Shown: piece after piece, positions 36,304 to 46,551 of the stretch | Layout of the letters: the number at the start of each line of letters is the position of its first letter | How positions within the stretch are numbered: position 1 is the stretch's first letter | Origin: Stenotrophomonas maltophilia | Lineage (GTDB): Bacteria; Pseudomonadota; Gammaproteobacteria; Xanthomonadales; Xanthomonadaceae | NCBI RefSeq assembly: GCF_003205835.1 | Contig: NZ_CP029773.1 | Span: 652,501 to 716,500 of the forward strand | DNA: 64,000 nucleotides | Direction: 5' to 3' | Notes under the pieces: model-generated | Seen by the model: the letters and a program-made list of their open reading frames with translations, nothing else | Database searches by the model: none | Told to the model about the DNA's origin: nothing | Translations under genes and position numbers: made by a program

Positions 36304-37535
36304 ATCGCAAGGGTGACAAATCGCTGATCGTTGGCCTGGACATCGGCACCTCCAAGGTGGTGGCGCTGGTGGGCGAGTACTCGCCGGGCAATCCGATCGA
36401 AGTGATCGGCATCGGCTCGCACGAGTCGCGCGGGCTCAAGCGTGGCGTGGTGGTGGACATCGAATCGACCGTGCAGTCGATCCAGCGCGCGGTGGAAGAA
36501 GCCGAGCTGATGGCCGGCTGCGAGATCCGCTCGGTGTATGCCTCGATTTCCGGCAACCACGTGCAGTGCAAGAATTCGCCGGGCATCGTGCCGATCCGCG
36601 ACGGTGAAGTGACCTGGGGCGACCTGGATCGCGTGCTCGACGCGGCCAAGGCGGTGGCGATCCCGGCCGACCAGAAGATCCTGCATGCGATCCCGCGCGA
36701 GTATGTGCTGGACGATTCGCAGGAAGGCATCCGCAATCCGGTCGGCATGACCGGCGTGCGCCTGGAGGTGCACGCGCACCTGGTGGTGTGCGCGCAGTCC
36801 GCTGCGGCCAACATCAGCAAGTGCGTGCAGCGCTGTGGCCTGCAGGTGGACGACCTGGTGCTGTCCTCGCTGGCCTCCAGCGTGGCCGTGCTGACCGCCG
36901 ACGAGCGCGAGCTGGGCGTGGTGCTGGTCGATATGGGCGCCGGTACCACCGATATCGCGGTGTTCGTGCAGGGCGCGATCTGCCACACGGCCTCGCTGCC
37001 GATCGCCGGCGACCACGTCACCAACGACATCGCGCACATGCTGCGCACGCCGACCCCGGAGGCCGAGCAGATCAAGGTGCGCTACGCCTGCGCCCTGGCC
37101 CAGCTGGCCACCGCCGAGGAAAGCATCCAGGTGCCGTCGGTGGGTGATCGCCCGCCGCGCCGCATGCCGCGCCATTCGCTGGCGCAGGCGGTGCAGGGCC
37201 GCTACGAGGAAATCTTCGAGATGGTGCAGGCCGAACTGCGCCGCTCCGGCTTCGAGGAGCTGGTGCGCGCCGGCATGGTGCTGACCGGTGGTGCCTCGAA
37301 GATGGAAGGCGTGGTCGAACTGGCCGAGGAAATGCTGCAGATGCCGGTGCGCGTGGGTATCCCGCAGCACGTCACCGGCCTCGGCGAAGTGGTCGGCAAC
37401 CCGGTGCACGCCACCGGCGTGGGCCTGCTGCTGATGGGCAGCCAGATCGAGCACCCGCGGCGGCCGTCGCTGCCGACCGGGCGCGCTGGAAGCATGTTTA
37501 AGAAACTCAAGACCTGGTTCCGCGGCGAGTTCTGA
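36300..37535 (+). CDS. ftsA: Cell division protein FtsA
   Basis: 411 residues of the actin/Hsp70 superfamily. [17 protein letters not shown] is phosphate loop 1, [14 protein letters not shown] phosphate loop 2, and [17 protein letters not shown] the adenosine loop. The C-terminal [12 protein letters not shown] is the amphipathic membrane-targeting helix. It tethers FtsZ filaments to the membrane. 4-nt overlap with ftsQ. Confidence 0.97.
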   Translation: MNRKGDKSLIVGLDIGTSKVVALVGEYSPGNPIEVIGIGSHESRGLKRGVVVDIESTVQSIQRAVEEAELMAGCEIRSVYASISGNHVQCKNSPGIVPIRDGEVTWGDLDRVLDAAKAVAIPADQKILHAIPREYVLDDSQEGIRNPVGMTGVRLEVHAHLVVCAQSAAANISKCVQRCGLQVDDLVLSSLASSVAVLTADERELGVVLVDMGAGTTDIAVFVQGAICHTASLPIAGDHVTNDIAHMLRTPTPEAEQIKVRYACALAQLATAEESIQVPSVGDRPPRRMPRHSLAQAVQGRYEEIFEMVQAELRRSGFEELVRAGMVLTGGASKMEGVVELAEEMLQMPVRVGIPQHVTGLGEVVGNPVHATGVGLLLMGSQIEHPRRPSLPTGRAGSMFKKLKTWFRGEF

Positions 37536-37705
37536 CGCGGACCCCGAAACCCCCGGCATCGCCAGGGCGCAACACCCGCAGTACCCGCATCACAACGCAA
37601 CACCGGCAACACACAACCCACACAGCCGCAACGTCGGCATGCAGCAGGACGGCAGGACGCCCGAATGCCCATGCCCGCCAAAGCGGATACAACGAGGACA
37701 CGGAC

Positions 37706-38941
37706 ATGGCGCATTTTGAACTGATCGAAAAGATGGCACCCAATGCGGTGATCAAGGTGGTTGGCGTGGGCGGCGGCGGCGGCAATGCCGTGGCGCACAT
37801 GGTCAACTCGGCGGTGGATGGCGTGGAATTCATCACTGCCAACACCGACTCGCAGGCCATCAAGAATTGTGGCGCCAAGCTGCAGCTGCAGCTGGGTACC
37901 AACGTGACCAAGGGCCTGGGCGCAGGCGCGAACCCGGAAGTCGGCCGCCAGGCCGCGCTGGAAGACCGTGAGCGCATCATGGACGCGCTGCAGGGTGCGG
38001 ACATGGTGTTCATCACCGCCGGCATGGGCGGTGGCACCGGCACCGGCGCTGCGCCGGTGGTGGCACAGCTGGCCAAGGAAATGGGCATCCTGACCGTGGC
38101 CGTGGTCACCAAGCCGTTCCCGTTCGAAGGCCGTCGCCGCATGCAGGTGGCGCTGAAGGGCATCGAGGAACTGAGCCAGCACTGCGACTCGCTGATCACC
38201 ATCCCGAACGAGAAGCTGATCACCGTGCTGGGTCGCAACGCGACCATGATCCAGGCCTTCCGTGCCGCCAACGACGTGCTGCAGGGCGCCGTGCAGGGCA
38301 TCGCCGACCTGATCGTGCGTCCGGGCCTGATCAACGTCGACTTCGCCGACGTGCGCACCGTCATGTCCGAAATGGGCCTGGCGATGATGGGTACCGGCAC
38401 CGCCCGTGGCGATGACCGCGCCCAGGCCGCTGCCGAGTCGGCGATCCAGAACCCGTTGCTGGACGACGTGAACCTGGCCGGTGCCAACGGCATCCTGGTC
38501 AACATCACCGCCGGCGCCGACTTCACCATGGCCGAGTTCGACGAGATCGGCCGCACCATCGATGGCTTCGCTTCCGAAGATGCCACCGTGGTGGTCGGTA
38601 CGGTGCTGGATCCGGACATGCAGGACGAAGTGCGCGTGACCGTGGTCGCTACCGGCCTGAACCGCGTCTCGGCCAGCAAGACCCAGCGTCCGGGCGAGCG
38701 TGCGCCGATCAAGCTGGTCCGCAACGCCACCACCGGCCAGCCGGAGTTCGGCGAGTTCGACAATGGTGGCGACGCCGTGTCCAAGGCTGTCGGCGGCATG
38801 GGCCTGGGCCTGCGTCGTGCCAGCAGCGACACCACGGCAGCGTCCACTGCGTCGGCCCCGGCGGCGTCGGCCCCGGCTGCAGCGGAACTGCCGAACGATT
38901 ACCTGGACATCCCGGCCTTCCTGCGCCGCCAGGCGGACTGA
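37706..38941 (+). CDS. ftsZ: Cell division GTPase FtsZ
   Basis: 411 residues. [15 protein letters not shown], the tubulin signature [12 protein letters not shown] and [15 protein letters not shown] T7 loop are present. A disordered alanine/proline linker (about 375-395) leads to the conserved tail [14 protein letters not shown] that binds FtsA and ZipA. The 170-base gap before it is C/A-rich and probably contains a further promoter, though none is clear. Confidence 0.98.
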   Translation: MAHFELIEKMAPNAVIKVVGVGGGGGNAVAHMVNSAVDGVEFITANTDSQAIKNCGAKLQLQLGTNVTKGLGAGANPEVGRQAALEDRERIMDALQGADMVFITAGMGGGTGTGAAPVVAQLAKEMGILTVAVVTKPFPFEGRRRMQVALKGIEELSQHCDSLITIPNEKLITVLGRNATMIQAFRAANDVLQGAVQGIADLIVRPGLINVDFADVRTVMSEMGLAMMGTGTARGDDRAQAAAESAIQNPLLDDVNLAGANGILVNITAGADFTMAEFDEIGRTIDGFASEDATVVVGTVLDPDMQDEVRVTVVATGLNRVSASKTQRPGERAPIKLVRNATTGQPEFGEFDNGGDAVSKAVGGMGLGLRRASSDTTAASTASAPAASAPAAAELPNDYLDIPAFLRRQAD

Positions 38942-38950
38942 GCGGGGCTG

Positions 38951-38972
38951 CCCGGGGCTTGTCCTCCCCGGG
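38951..38972 (+). other. Hairpin after ftsZ
   Basis: Stem CCCGGGG/CCCCGGG with an 8-base loop, 9 bases after the ftsZ stop. There is no T-run, so it may be an RNA-stabilising stem rather than a true terminator. The rest of the 206-base gap to lpxC holds a possible -10 (TAATCT at 39116-39121). Confidence 0.45.
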
Positions 38973-39147
38973 TTGCGCCACCATGTCCTGAAAACGCGGG
39001 CGCCGGGCCAGGATGGGCCCGGCCGCCCTGCTTCACGCGCGTCCCCGCGGCGTGCCGGTGCGTCCTGCCGGCGGCTTTCACTGGCGTTTCAGCCGGGGTA
39101 GGGGAGGGCGCGTGTTAATCTAATGTGTCACTTCCGGTCCATCCCCC

Positions 39148-40059
39148 ATGATCCAGCAACGCACCCTCAAGAACACGATCCGCGCCACCGGCGTTGGCCT
39201 GCACAGCGGTGACAAGGTCTACATGACCCTGCGCCCGGCACCGGTCAACCATGGCATCGTGTTCCGCCGCGTGGACCTGGACCCGGTGGTGGAAGTGCCG
39301 GCCAAGGCCGAGCTGGTCACCGAAGTGACCCTGTGCACCGGCCTGACCTGCAACGACGCCAAGATCCAGACCGTCGAACACCTGATGTCGGCGCTGGCCG
39401 GCCTGGGTGTGGACAACATCATCGTTGAACTGTCCTCGGCCGAGCTGCCGATCATGGACGGTTCGGCCGGCCCGTTCGTGTTCCTGCTGCAGTCGGCAGG
39501 CATCGTGGAACAGGACGCGCCCAAGCGCTTCATCCGCGTGCTGAAGACCGTGGAAGTGACCGAGGGCGACAAGGTGGCCCGCTTCACCCCGTACGAGGGC
39601 TACAAGCTGGGCTTCACCATCCAGTTCGACCACCCGATGATCCCGGCCAAGCAGTCGCGCCAGGAAATCGAGTTCTCGACGCTGGCCTACACCAAGGAAA
39701 TCTCCCGCGCGCGCACCTTCGGTTTCATGCGCGACCTGGAATACATGCGCGAGCGCAACCTGGGCCTGGGCGGTTCGATGGACAACGCCATCGTGCTGGA
39801 CGAGTTCCGCGTGCTCAACGAAGACGGCCTGCGCTACGCCGACGAATTCGTGCGCCACAAGATCCTCGACGCGATCGGCGACCTCTATCTGGCCGGTGGC
39901 CAGGTGCTGGGCGCCTACGAAGGCTTCAAGTCCGGCCACGCGCTCAACAACAAGCTGGTGCGGGCGCTGATGGCCGACGCGACCGCCTGGGAATGGGTCA
40001 GCTTCGACTCGCCGGCCACCCCGGACCCGGTGGAATATGCCACTCCGGCCTACGCCTGA
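39148..40059 (+). CDS. lpxC: UDP-3-O-acyl-N-acetylglucosamine deacetylase
   Basis: 303 residues. The committed, zinc-dependent step of lipid A synthesis. Zinc ligands His78 (TVEHLMSAL), His237 and Asp241 (RHKILD), and the catalytic His264 ([10 protein letters not shown]) are all present. It follows ftsZ as in most gammaproteobacteria. Confidence 0.97.
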   Translation: MIQQRTLKNTIRATGVGLHSGDKVYMTLRPAPVNHGIVFRRVDLDPVVEVPAKAELVTEVTLCTGLTCNDAKIQTVEHLMSALAGLGVDNIIVELSSAELPIMDGSAGPFVFLLQSAGIVEQDAPKRFIRVLKTVEVTEGDKVARFTPYEGYKLGFTIQFDHPMIPAKQSRQEIEFSTLAYTKEISRARTFGFMRDLEYMRERNLGLGGSMDNAIVLDEFRVLNEDGLRYADEFVRHKILDAIGDLYLAGGQVLGAYEGFKSGHALNNKLVRALMADATAWEWVSFDSPATPDPVEYATPAYA

Positions 40060-40089
40060 TTCCTGTAGATCGTTGAATTGAAAGACAAA

Positions 40090-40120
40090 AGCGCCGCCTT
40101 CCAGGGCGGCGTTGTCGTTT
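40090..40120. terminator. Bidirectional terminator between lpxC and dciA
   Basis: Stem GCGCCGCC/GGCGGCG(T) with a TTCCAG loop, flanked by AAAA on one side and TTGTCGTTT on the other, so it can end transcripts from both convergent genes. The remaining 220 bases to 40341 hold no gene; an AT-rich stretch at 40210-40240 has no recognised role. Confidence 0.85.
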
Positions 40121-40341
40121 CAGGCGTGTCCGGCGCATTCAGCATGCTTGACGCGCGTCAAGGCCGGTTCGAGGTCACGGTTTTGTGAACCTGTTGGATC
40201 GGAAGCCTGAATTTAACGTAGTTTTAACAACAATCTAACGACAGGCCCCCGGATGGCAGCTAGGATGCGACCCGGCCCCCGAAATGTTTCACGCCGTGGT
40301 GACACGCGCGACGGGGAGCGGAGCCGGATGCTCCGTTGTCG

Positions 40342-40791
40342 TCAGGACCGCTTCTTCGGCTTCGAAGGAACGTCCTGCAGGCAAGCCAAGGCGTCGCGTA
40401 GCCCTTTGTGCGTGGCGGCTGAAACTGCGTGGGGTCCATTCCGGTTGTCGAGCGCTGGGGAGCGCGTGGGAGTGGGAGACGCAGTCTTGATGGTCACCCT
40501 GGTGGCCTTCAGCCCGATGGAACGGGCCGCGTCGAGCAACTGGGCTTCGGCAAGCCGCAACTTGGCATGCCAGACCGGGGACTCGACGAGAAAAACGAGG
40601 TGTTCCCCGTCCACATTGGCCAGCCGGCAACGGCTGCGCAGAGGTGGCGGCAACTGGGGGCGCAACTGACGGTCCAGCGCGTCGAGCCACAAGGCACGCC
40701 GCAGCGGGTTCCCGCTTTTGTCCGCCATCACCGCATCCAGCGCCGGCTTCGGCACTGACGCGGGGCGAACGCTGGATTTCGGCTCAGACAT
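40342..40791 (-). CDS. dciA: DciA-family (DUF721) replicative helicase loader
   Basis: 149 residues. The DUF721 core runs from about residue 28 (NPLRRALWLDALDRQLRPQLPPPLRSRC) to 100 (LRLAEAQLLDAARSIG) with LVFLVESPVWHAKLR, the KH-like fold that binds DnaB in bacteria lacking DnaC. The C-terminal third is disordered. In Pseudomonas the homologue also sits between lpxC and secA next to an M23 peptidase. Its start codon is only 12 bases from that of the divergent M23 gene. Confidence 0.88.
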   Translation of the reverse strand: MSEPKSSVRPASVPKPALDAVMADKSGNPLRRALWLDALDRQLRPQLPPPLRSRCRLANVDGEHLVFLVESPVWHAKLRLAEAQLLDAARSIGLKATRVTIKTASPTPTRSPALDNRNGPHAVSAATHKGLRDALACLQDVPSKPKKRS

Positions 40792-40803
40792 GAAAACTCA
40801 CTG

Positions 40804-41760
40804 ATGGCATTCAAAAAGATCGTAATCAAAACGCGTGAAGGACAGGCCAAGTCGTCGCCGATCGCGCGTTTGCGGTTCTATTTCGAGGACCGCCCCCGCG
40901 CCCTGCTGGGCAGCGTGCTCGGGGTAGGCTGCATTATCGGCCTTGCCGGCGGCATTGGCGCCAGCGCGCTGAATGATTCCCGCCTGCAGGCCAAGGTCGA
41001 GCGCCAGGATGCGGAGCTGGCCAAGGTCAAGCGCGATGCGCAGACCCAGGTCAACGCGCTGGCGGCCCGCCTCGGCGAGCTGCAGGCCCAGGCCACCCGC
41101 CTCAACGCCCTTGGCGAACGGCTGACCCAGATGGGCAAGCTGGAAGACGGCGAGTTCGACTTCAACGAGACCCCCGGTCTCGGTGACGGCGACGCCGGCG
41201 GCCCGACCAGCGACATCCCGGTCAAGGACGTCAACGCCGACTTACAGGTGCTGGAGCAGCGCTTCGCTGCTTCAGGCCGCCAGTTGTCGGTGATGGAATC
41301 GCTGATGTTCGACCACCAGCTGCAGCAGAACGCCGTGCCGTCGCGCATGCCGATCCGCAACAGCTACGTGACCTCCGGTTTCGGCACCCGTGCCGACCCG
41401 TTCGGCCGCGGTGCCGCCACCCACAAGGGCATGGACTTCCACGCCAAGGTCGGTGACCCGGTGATGGCCGTGGCCGAAGGCGTGGTCAGCTTCTCCGGCG
41501 TGAAGGGCGGCTACGGCAACGTGGTCGACGTCGACCACGGTAACGGCTACGTCACCCGCTACGCGCACAATTCGCGCCTGGTGGTGAAGGTCGGCGACCT
41601 GGTCCGTGCCGGGCAGGAAGTGGCCAAGGCCGGTTCCACCGGTCGTTCGACCGGCGCCCACGTGCACTTCGAGGTGTGGGAGAACGGCAACGTGGTCAAC
41701 CCGCGCAAGTTCCTCGGCGACGGCGGCAACACGCCGGTCGGCCGCGTCAGCCGCGGCTGA
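40804..41760 (+). CDS. M23 (LytM) family metallopeptidase, membrane-anchored
   Basis: 318 residues. A basic cytoplasmic segment, one membrane helix (ALLGSVLGVGCIIGLAGGIG, about 33-53), a coiled coil (60-115), then the LytM domain from about residue 185. Zinc ligands are His207 and Asp211 (HKGMD) and His288, with His286 catalytic (HVHFE). A full set of ligands suggests a real murein endopeptidase rather than an EnvC-type activator. Divergent from dciA. Confidence 0.93.
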   Translation: MAFKKIVIKTREGQAKSSPIARLRFYFEDRPRALLGSVLGVGCIIGLAGGIGASALNDSRLQAKVERQDAELAKVKRDAQTQVNALAARLGELQAQATRLNALGERLTQMGKLEDGEFDFNETPGLGDGDAGGPTSDIPVKDVNADLQVLEQRFAASGRQLSVMESLMFDHQLQQNAVPSRMPIRNSYVTSGFGTRADPFGRGAATHKGMDFHAKVGDPVMAVAEGVVSFSGVKGGYGNVVDVDHGNGYVTRYAHNSRLVVKVGDLVRAGQEVAKAGSTGRSTGAHVHFEVWENGNVVNPRKFLGDGGNTPVGRVSRG

Positions 41761-41765
41761 TGCCC

Positions 41766-41891
41766 GGGTCGGATCCCTTCCGCGCCGCGGGAGGGTTCTG
41801 ACCCGATGCGGTTGATCTGGTAGTGCCGGCCGCTGGCCGGCAATTCCTTTGAGGGGCCCGAACGAGGTTGCCGGCCAGCGGCCGGCACTAC
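41766..41891. repeat. Second-family palindrome plus inverted SMAG pair upstream of secA
   Basis: GGGTCGGATCC...GGTTCTGACCC at 41766-41803, then a GTAG-tipped GCCGGCCGCTGGCCGGC pair at 41820-41891. Confidence 0.9.
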
Positions 41892-41927
41892 CCCACGGGG
41901 TTGAAACCCCTTGCGGCCGTCCCAAGC

Positions 41928-41975
41928 TACAATGGGTGTTGCCATCGACAGGGCGCCAGGCGCCCTGTTTCGTTT
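41928..41975 (+). promoter_or_regulatory. secA leader: -10 box and terminator-like hairpin
   Basis: TACAAT at 41928-41933 fits a -10 box. Close downstream, ACAGGGCGCC-A-GGCGCCCTGT (41948-41968) forms a strong hairpin followed by TTTCGTTT. It resembles an intrinsic terminator within the untranslated leader, 60 bases before the secA start. No secM-like gene is present. Confidence 0.6.
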
Positions 41976-42035
41976 GCGGCGGACGGATCCCAAGGGGGAG
42001 GCCGGGCGTCGTGTCCATCCAACCCGGTTCCTTCA

Positions 42036-44768
42036 ATGATCAACAGCCTGCTTACCCGCGTATTTGGCAGTCGTAACGAACGACAGCTGCGCCAGCTCAA
42101 CCGCATCGTCGCCAAGATCAATGCGCTGGAGCCGGAGATCGAGAAGCTTTCCGACGAGCAGCTTCAGGCCAAGACGCCGGAGTTCAAGCAGCGCATCGCC
42201 GACGGTGAAGCCCTGGACAAGGTGCTGCCGGAAGCGTTCGCGGTCTGCCGCGAAGCCGGTCGCCGCGTGCTGGGCATGCGCCACTACGACGTGCAGCTGA
42301 TCGGTGGCATGGTGCTTCACCTGGGCAAGATCGCAGAAATGCGCACCGGTGAAGGCAAGACCCTGGTGGCGACCCTGCCGGTGTACCTCAACGCGCTGGA
42401 AGGCAAGGGCGTGCATGTGGTCACCGTGAACGACTACCTGGCCCGCCGCGACGCCGCGCAGATGGGCAAGCTGTACAACTGGCTGGGCCTGAGCGTGGGC
42501 GTGGTGTACCCGGGCATGCCGCACAGCGACAAGCGCGAGGCCTACGCCTCGGACATCACCTACGGCACCAACAACGAATTCGGCTTCGACTACCTGCGCG
42601 ACAACATGGCGCTGTCCAAGGCCGACCGCTACCAGCGCGGCCTGCACTACGCCATCGTCGACGAAGTCGACTCCATCCTGATCGACGAAGCGCGTACCCC
42701 GCTGATCATCTCCGGCCCGGCCGACGACTCCCCGGAGCTGTACATCCGCGTCAACCGTGTCGTGCCGAACCTGGTCAAGCAGGAAGCGGAAGACGGCGAA
42801 GGCGACTTCTGGGTCGACGAGAAGGGCAAGCAGGTGCACCTGTCCGAAGCGGGCATGGAGCACGCCGAGCAGCTGCTGGTCGAGGCCGGCATCCTCGACG
42901 GCGAGACCGAAGGCCTGTACGCGCCGCAGAACCTGACCGTGGTCCACCACCTCAACGCCGCACTGCGCGCGCACGCGATCTACCAGCGTGACGTGGACTA
43001 CATCGTGCGCGATGGCGAAGTGGTCATCGTCGATGAGTTCACCGGCCGCACCCTGTCCGGCCGCCGCTGGTCCGATGGCCTGCACCAGGCGGTGGAAGCG
43101 AAGGAAGGCGTGCCGGTCCAGCGCGAGAACCAGACGCTGGCGAGCATCACCTTCCAGAACCTGTTCCGCATGTACAAGAAGCTGTCCGGCATGACCGGTA
43201 CGGCCGATACCGAAGCCTTCGAGTTCCAGAGCATCTATGGCCTGGAAGTGGTGGTGATCCCGACCAACCGCCCGACCATCCGCAAGGACAGCCCGGACCA
43301 GGTGTTCCTGAACCGCAAGGGCAAGTTCAATGCGGTGCTGGCCGACATCGAGGAGTGCGCCAAACGCGGCCAGCCGGTGCTGGTGGGTACCACCTCGATC
43401 GAAACCTCGGAAATGCTGTCCGAGCACCTGCGCAAGGCCGGCGTGAAGCACGAAGTGCTCAACGCCAAGCAGCATGACCGCGAAGCGACCATCGTCGCCA
43501 ATGCCGGCCGTCCGGCGGCCGTGACCATCGCCACCAACATGGCCGGCCGCGGTACCGACATCGTGCTGGGCGGTTCGCTGGAAGCGGAGATCCACGAGCT
43601 GGGCGAGGGCGCGACCGATGAGCAGAAGGCTGCGGTCAAGGCCGAATGGCAGAAGCGCCACGAGGCGGTGAAGGCTGCGGGCGGCCTGCACATCGTCGGT
43701 ACCGAGCGCCATGAATCGCGTCGTATCGATAACCAGCTGCGTGGCCGTTCCGGCCGCCAGGGTGACCCGGGTTCGTCCCGCTTCTACCTGTCGCTGGAAG
43801 ACAACCTGATGCGCATCTTCGCCTCCGACTGGGTGCAGAAGGCCATGCGCATGATGGGCATGAAGGAAGACGACGTCATCGAGGACCGCCTGGTCAGCCG
43901 CCAGATCGAGAAGGCGCAGCGCAAGGTCGAGGCCCACAACTTCGACATCCGCAAGAACCTGCTGGACTTCGACGACGTCAACAACGACCAGCGCAAGGTG
44001 ATTTACGCCCAGCGTGACGAACTGCTGGACGCCGAGTCGGTCAAGGACAACGTCGACGGTATCCGCGACGACGTGATCTTCGACGTGGTGGCCCGCTTCG
44101 TGCCGCCGAACTCGATCGACGAGCAGTGGGACCTGCGTGGCCTGGAAGCGACCCTGGAGTCGGACTTCGGCCTGCAGATGTCGCTGACCGACCTGGTCAA
44201 GGAACACGAGGAACTGGACGCCGAGGCGATTGCCGCCAAGGTGCAGGAGCGCGTCAACCAGCACTTCGCCGAGAAGGAAGCCGGCGTGGGCGAAGAGACC
44301 ATGCGCGCGCTCGAGAAGCACGTGATGCTGACCGTGCTGGACCAGAGCTGGAAGGAGCACCTGGCCCGCATGGATTACCTGCGCCAGGGCATCTACCTGC
44401 GTGGTTACGCGCAGAAGCAGCCCAAGCAGGAATACAAGAAGGAAGCCTTCGAGCTGTTCTCGGACATGCTGGAGAACGTCAAGCGCGAAGTGGTGACCCT
44501 GCTGTCGCGTGTGCGCATCCGCAGCGACGAGGAAGTGCAGGCGCTGGAAGCCGCCGAGCGCCAGCAGGCCGAAGCACGCCTGAGCCAGTCGCAGTTCCAG
44601 CACCAGGACGTGGGCGGCTACAGCGCCGACGAGGAAGCCGCGCAGGTGCAGGCTGCCCAGCAGGGCGTGGCGCAGATGCAGCGCGACGAGCCGAAGATCG
44701 GCCGCAACGATCCGTGCCCGTGCGGCAGTGGCAAGAAGTACAAGCACTGCCACGGCCAGCTGAGCTGA
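42036..44768 (+). CDS. secA: Preprotein translocase ATPase SecA
   Basis: 910 residues from the ATG at 42036 ([16 protein letters not shown]). Motor motifs: [11 protein letters not shown] (Walker A), [25 protein letters not shown] and [10 protein letters not shown]. The C-terminus carries the zinc-binding SecB/lipid tail [16 protein letters not shown]. It drives secretory proteins through SecYEG. Upstream frame extension through the repeats is discarded. Confidence 0.98.
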   Translation: MINSLLTRVFGSRNERQLRQLNRIVAKINALEPEIEKLSDEQLQAKTPEFKQRIADGEALDKVLPEAFAVCREAGRRVLGMRHYDVQLIGGMVLHLGKIAEMRTGEGKTLVATLPVYLNALEGKGVHVVTVNDYLARRDAAQMGKLYNWLGLSVGVVYPGMPHSDKREAYASDITYGTNNEFGFDYLRDNMALSKADRYQRGLHYAIVDEVDSILIDEARTPLIISGPADDSPELYIRVNRVVPNLVKQEAEDGEGDFWVDEKGKQVHLSEAGMEHAEQLLVEAGILDGETEGLYAPQNLTVVHHLNAALRAHAIYQRDVDYIVRDGEVVIVDEFTGRTLSGRRWSDGLHQAVEAKEGVPVQRENQTLASITFQNLFRMYKKLSGMTGTADTEAFEFQSIYGLEVVVIPTNRPTIRKDSPDQVFLNRKGKFNAVLADIEECAKRGQPVLVGTTSIETSEMLSEHLRKAGVKHEVLNAKQHDREATIVANAGRPAAVTIATNMAGRGTDIVLGGSLEAEIHELGEGATDEQKAAVKAEWQKRHEAVKAAGGLHIVGTERHESRRIDNQLRGRSGRQGDPGSSRFYLSLEDNLMRIFASDWVQKAMRMMGMKEDDVIEDRLVSRQIEKAQRKVEAHNFDIRKNLLDFDDVNNDQRKVIYAQRDELLDAESVKDNVDGIRDDVIFDVVARFVPPNSIDEQWDLRGLEATLESDFGLQMSLTDLVKEHEELDAEAIAAKVQERVNQHFAEKEAGVGEETMRALEKHVMLTVLDQSWKEHLARMDYLRQGIYLRGYAQKQPKQEYKKEAFELFSDMLENVKREVVTLLSRVRIRSDEEVQALEAAERQQAEARLSQSQFQHQDVGGYSADEEAAQVQAAQQGVAQMQRDEPKIGRNDPCPCGSGKKYKHCHGQLS

Positions 44769-44775
44769 TCCCGAA

Positions 44776-44803
44776 GAGCCCCGCGAAAGCGGGGCTTTTC
44801 GTT
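44776..44803 (+). terminator. Rho-independent terminator of secA
   Basis: GCCCCGC-GAAA-GCGGGGC followed by TTTTCGTTT, 10 bases after the secA stop. Confidence 0.95.
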
Positions 44804-44869
44804 TGTGGCGGGGCAACCGCACCGGATCCGTGATTGCGCCGGTCGCCCTGTTCTGGGCATGCTTCCCCC

Positions 44870-45826
44870 ATGGCTTCCCCCACCCGATCGATCCACGTTG
44901 TAGCGGCCGTCATCACCGATGCCCGTGGCCGCGTGCTGCTCAACCGCCGTACCGAGAACCGCGACATGGCCGGCCTGTGGGAATTCCCCGGCGGCAAGCG
45001 CGAATCCGGCGAGACCTCCGAACAGGCGCTGGTGCGCGAGCTGCGCGAGGAGCTGGGCATCGAGGCCGATGTCGGCGAGTGGCTGATGGACGTGCCGCAG
45101 CGCTATCCGGACAAGCACCTGACCCTGGAGGTGCGCCACGTGCGCAGCTGGAAGGGCACCCCACGCGGACGTGAGGGGCAGGCGATCACCTGGGTGGCGC
45201 CGGACAAGCTGGGCCGCTATTCGATGCCACCGGCCGACCTGCCGGTGGTGGCCGCCCTGCGCCAGCCCGACAGCTACCTGATCACCCCGGCGCCGGCCGA
45301 TGACGCCGACGGCGTGCAGCATTGGCATGAGCAGCTTCAGCGTGTGGTGGCGGCGGGCCAGCAGCGCATCCAGCTGCGGTTGCCGATGGCGCATCCGCAG
45401 CGCCAGGCGATGGTCGAACAGGTCGTGCGCGCGCATCGTCGCAGCGGGGTGCAGTGGTTGCTCAACCGCGATATCGAGCTGGCACGCGCATTGGGCGTGG
45501 GGGTGCACCTGGGCAGCGAACAGCTGCTGGAGCTGTCGCAGCGTCCACTGCCCGAAGGCCAGCTGGTGGCCGCGTCCTGCCATGACCTGCAGCAGCTGCA
45601 GGCCGCACAGCGGCTGGGCTGCGACTTCGCCGTGCTGGGTCCGGTGCAGGCCACGGCCAGCCATCCCGATGCCGTGCCGCTGGGCTGGGATGCCTTCGCC
45701 GAGCTGCGTGCGCAGGTGTCACTACCGATCTACGCGCTGGGTGGCATGGGCAGTGGCCATGTCTCCGAGGCGCGCCGCCATGGCGGGCAGGGCATCGCCG
45801 CCATCCGCGCGCTGTGGCCGGCGTGA
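44870..45826 (+). CDS. Nudix hydrolase (MutT-like) fused to a thiamine-phosphate-synthase-like domain
   Basis: 318 residues from the ATG at 44870. Residues 1-130 are a MutT-type Nudix domain with the box GGKRESGETSEQALVRELRE followed by ELG (about 37-60), expected to clean 8-oxo-dGTP from the pool. Residues about 140-318 resemble ThiE/TenI barrels (LLNRDIELARALGVGVHLGSE, GCDFAVLGPV, YALGGM). This fusion next to secA is common in gammaproteobacteria. The function of the C-terminal domain is not settled. Confidence 0.9.
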   Translation: MASPTRSIHVVAAVITDARGRVLLNRRTENRDMAGLWEFPGGKRESGETSEQALVRELREELGIEADVGEWLMDVPQRYPDKHLTLEVRHVRSWKGTPRGREGQAITWVAPDKLGRYSMPPADLPVVAALRQPDSYLITPAPADDADGVQHWHEQLQRVVAAGQQRIQLRLPMAHPQRQAMVEQVVRAHRRSGVQWLLNRDIELARALGVGVHLGSEQLLELSQRPLPEGQLVAASCHDLQQLQAAQRLGCDFAVLGPVQATASHPDAVPLGWDAFAELRAQVSLPIYALGGMGSGHVSEARRHGGQGIAAIRALWPA

Positions 45827-45834
45827 TGCAAACA

Positions 45835-45920
45835 GGGTCGGATCCCCGCAACGCGGGGCTCTGACCCCATCGCTGGAATCGGGGGTCAGAGCCCTTTCCG
45901 CAGGAAAGGGATCCGACCCC
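45835..45920. repeat. Two opposed copies of the TCGGATCC/CTGACCC repeat
   Basis: Copies at 45835-45868 and 45882-45920, head to head, the same arrangement as at 7821-7923, between the convergent Nudix-ThiE and DUF4124 genes. Confidence 0.9.
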
Positions 45921-45926
45921 TGGCGA

Positions 45927-46511
45927 TCACAGTGTGATCCAGAAGCACCCGTATTGCCGTCGCAACCCCAGCACCGTCGAAGCGCGCGACGCGCTGCCGG
46001 GCAGGGTCTGCTCCAGGCGCAGGCCGACCGGATGGCGCACGGCCGGGGGCTCAGGGTCGGATCCCTGCGCCGCAGGGCTCTGACCCTCATCCTGAGATTG
46101 CGGCAGCACCTGCGAGGGATACACCGGCACCACGTCCACCAGCGGCCGCCGCGCCAACGATTCCAGCTGGCCGAGGATGCGCTGCGCGCCCGCATCGGAA
46201 ACGGCGCCCCACAGGTACAGCGAGGACAGCCGGTTCACGTCGTTGCTGAGGATGCCAGTACGCAGTGCATCCACCAGTTCGCTCAGCCGCCGTGGGCAGC
46301 GTGCCCCGAGGGTGTCGCGCTGCAGGGTATTGCCGGCGGGCGCAGGCGGTGGCAGCCGCGACTGCGCACCCAGGCTGTCGCAGGGACGGTCGGTATACAC
46401 GCTTTGGCCCTGGGCATCGGTGCAGCGGTTCAGGCGCGTAGCCTGCGCGTGGACATCGCTCGATAGCACGCACAGCGGCAGCAGCAACAGCAGGAAAGAA
46501 AGCCGGATCAT
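45927..46511 (-). CDS. DUF4124-type exported protein with a repeat-coded insertion
   Basis: 194 residues. Signal peptide to about residue 22 (VHAQA), then CTDAQGQSVYTDRPC, the DUF4124 motif with two cysteines. A third cysteine follows and the C-terminus ends near CFWITL. Eleven residues (GQSPAAQGSDP, about 142-152) are encoded by a palindromic repeat. Lies 40 bases downstream of metF on the same strand. Function unknown; periplasmic by signal. Confidence 0.75.
   Translation of the reverse strand: MIRLSFLLLLLPLCVLSSDVHAQATRLNRCTDAQGQSVYTDRPCDSLGAQSRLPPPAPAGNTLQRDTLGARCPRRLSELVDALRTGILSNDVNRLSSLYLWGAVSDAGAQRILGQLESLARRPLVDVVPVYPSQVLPQSQDEGQSPAAQGSDPEPPAVRHPVGLRLEQTLPGSASRASTVLGLRRQYGCFWITL
46054..46086. 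repeat. 33-bp palindromic repeat inside the DUF4124 gene
   Basis: GGGTCGGATCCCTGC and partner GCAGGGCTCTGACCC; 33 bases, so the host frame is kept. Confidence 0.9.
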
Positions 46512-46551
46512 CCTCGCAGGGTAGCGCCGATCACGCTTGCGCGCCGTGCTT

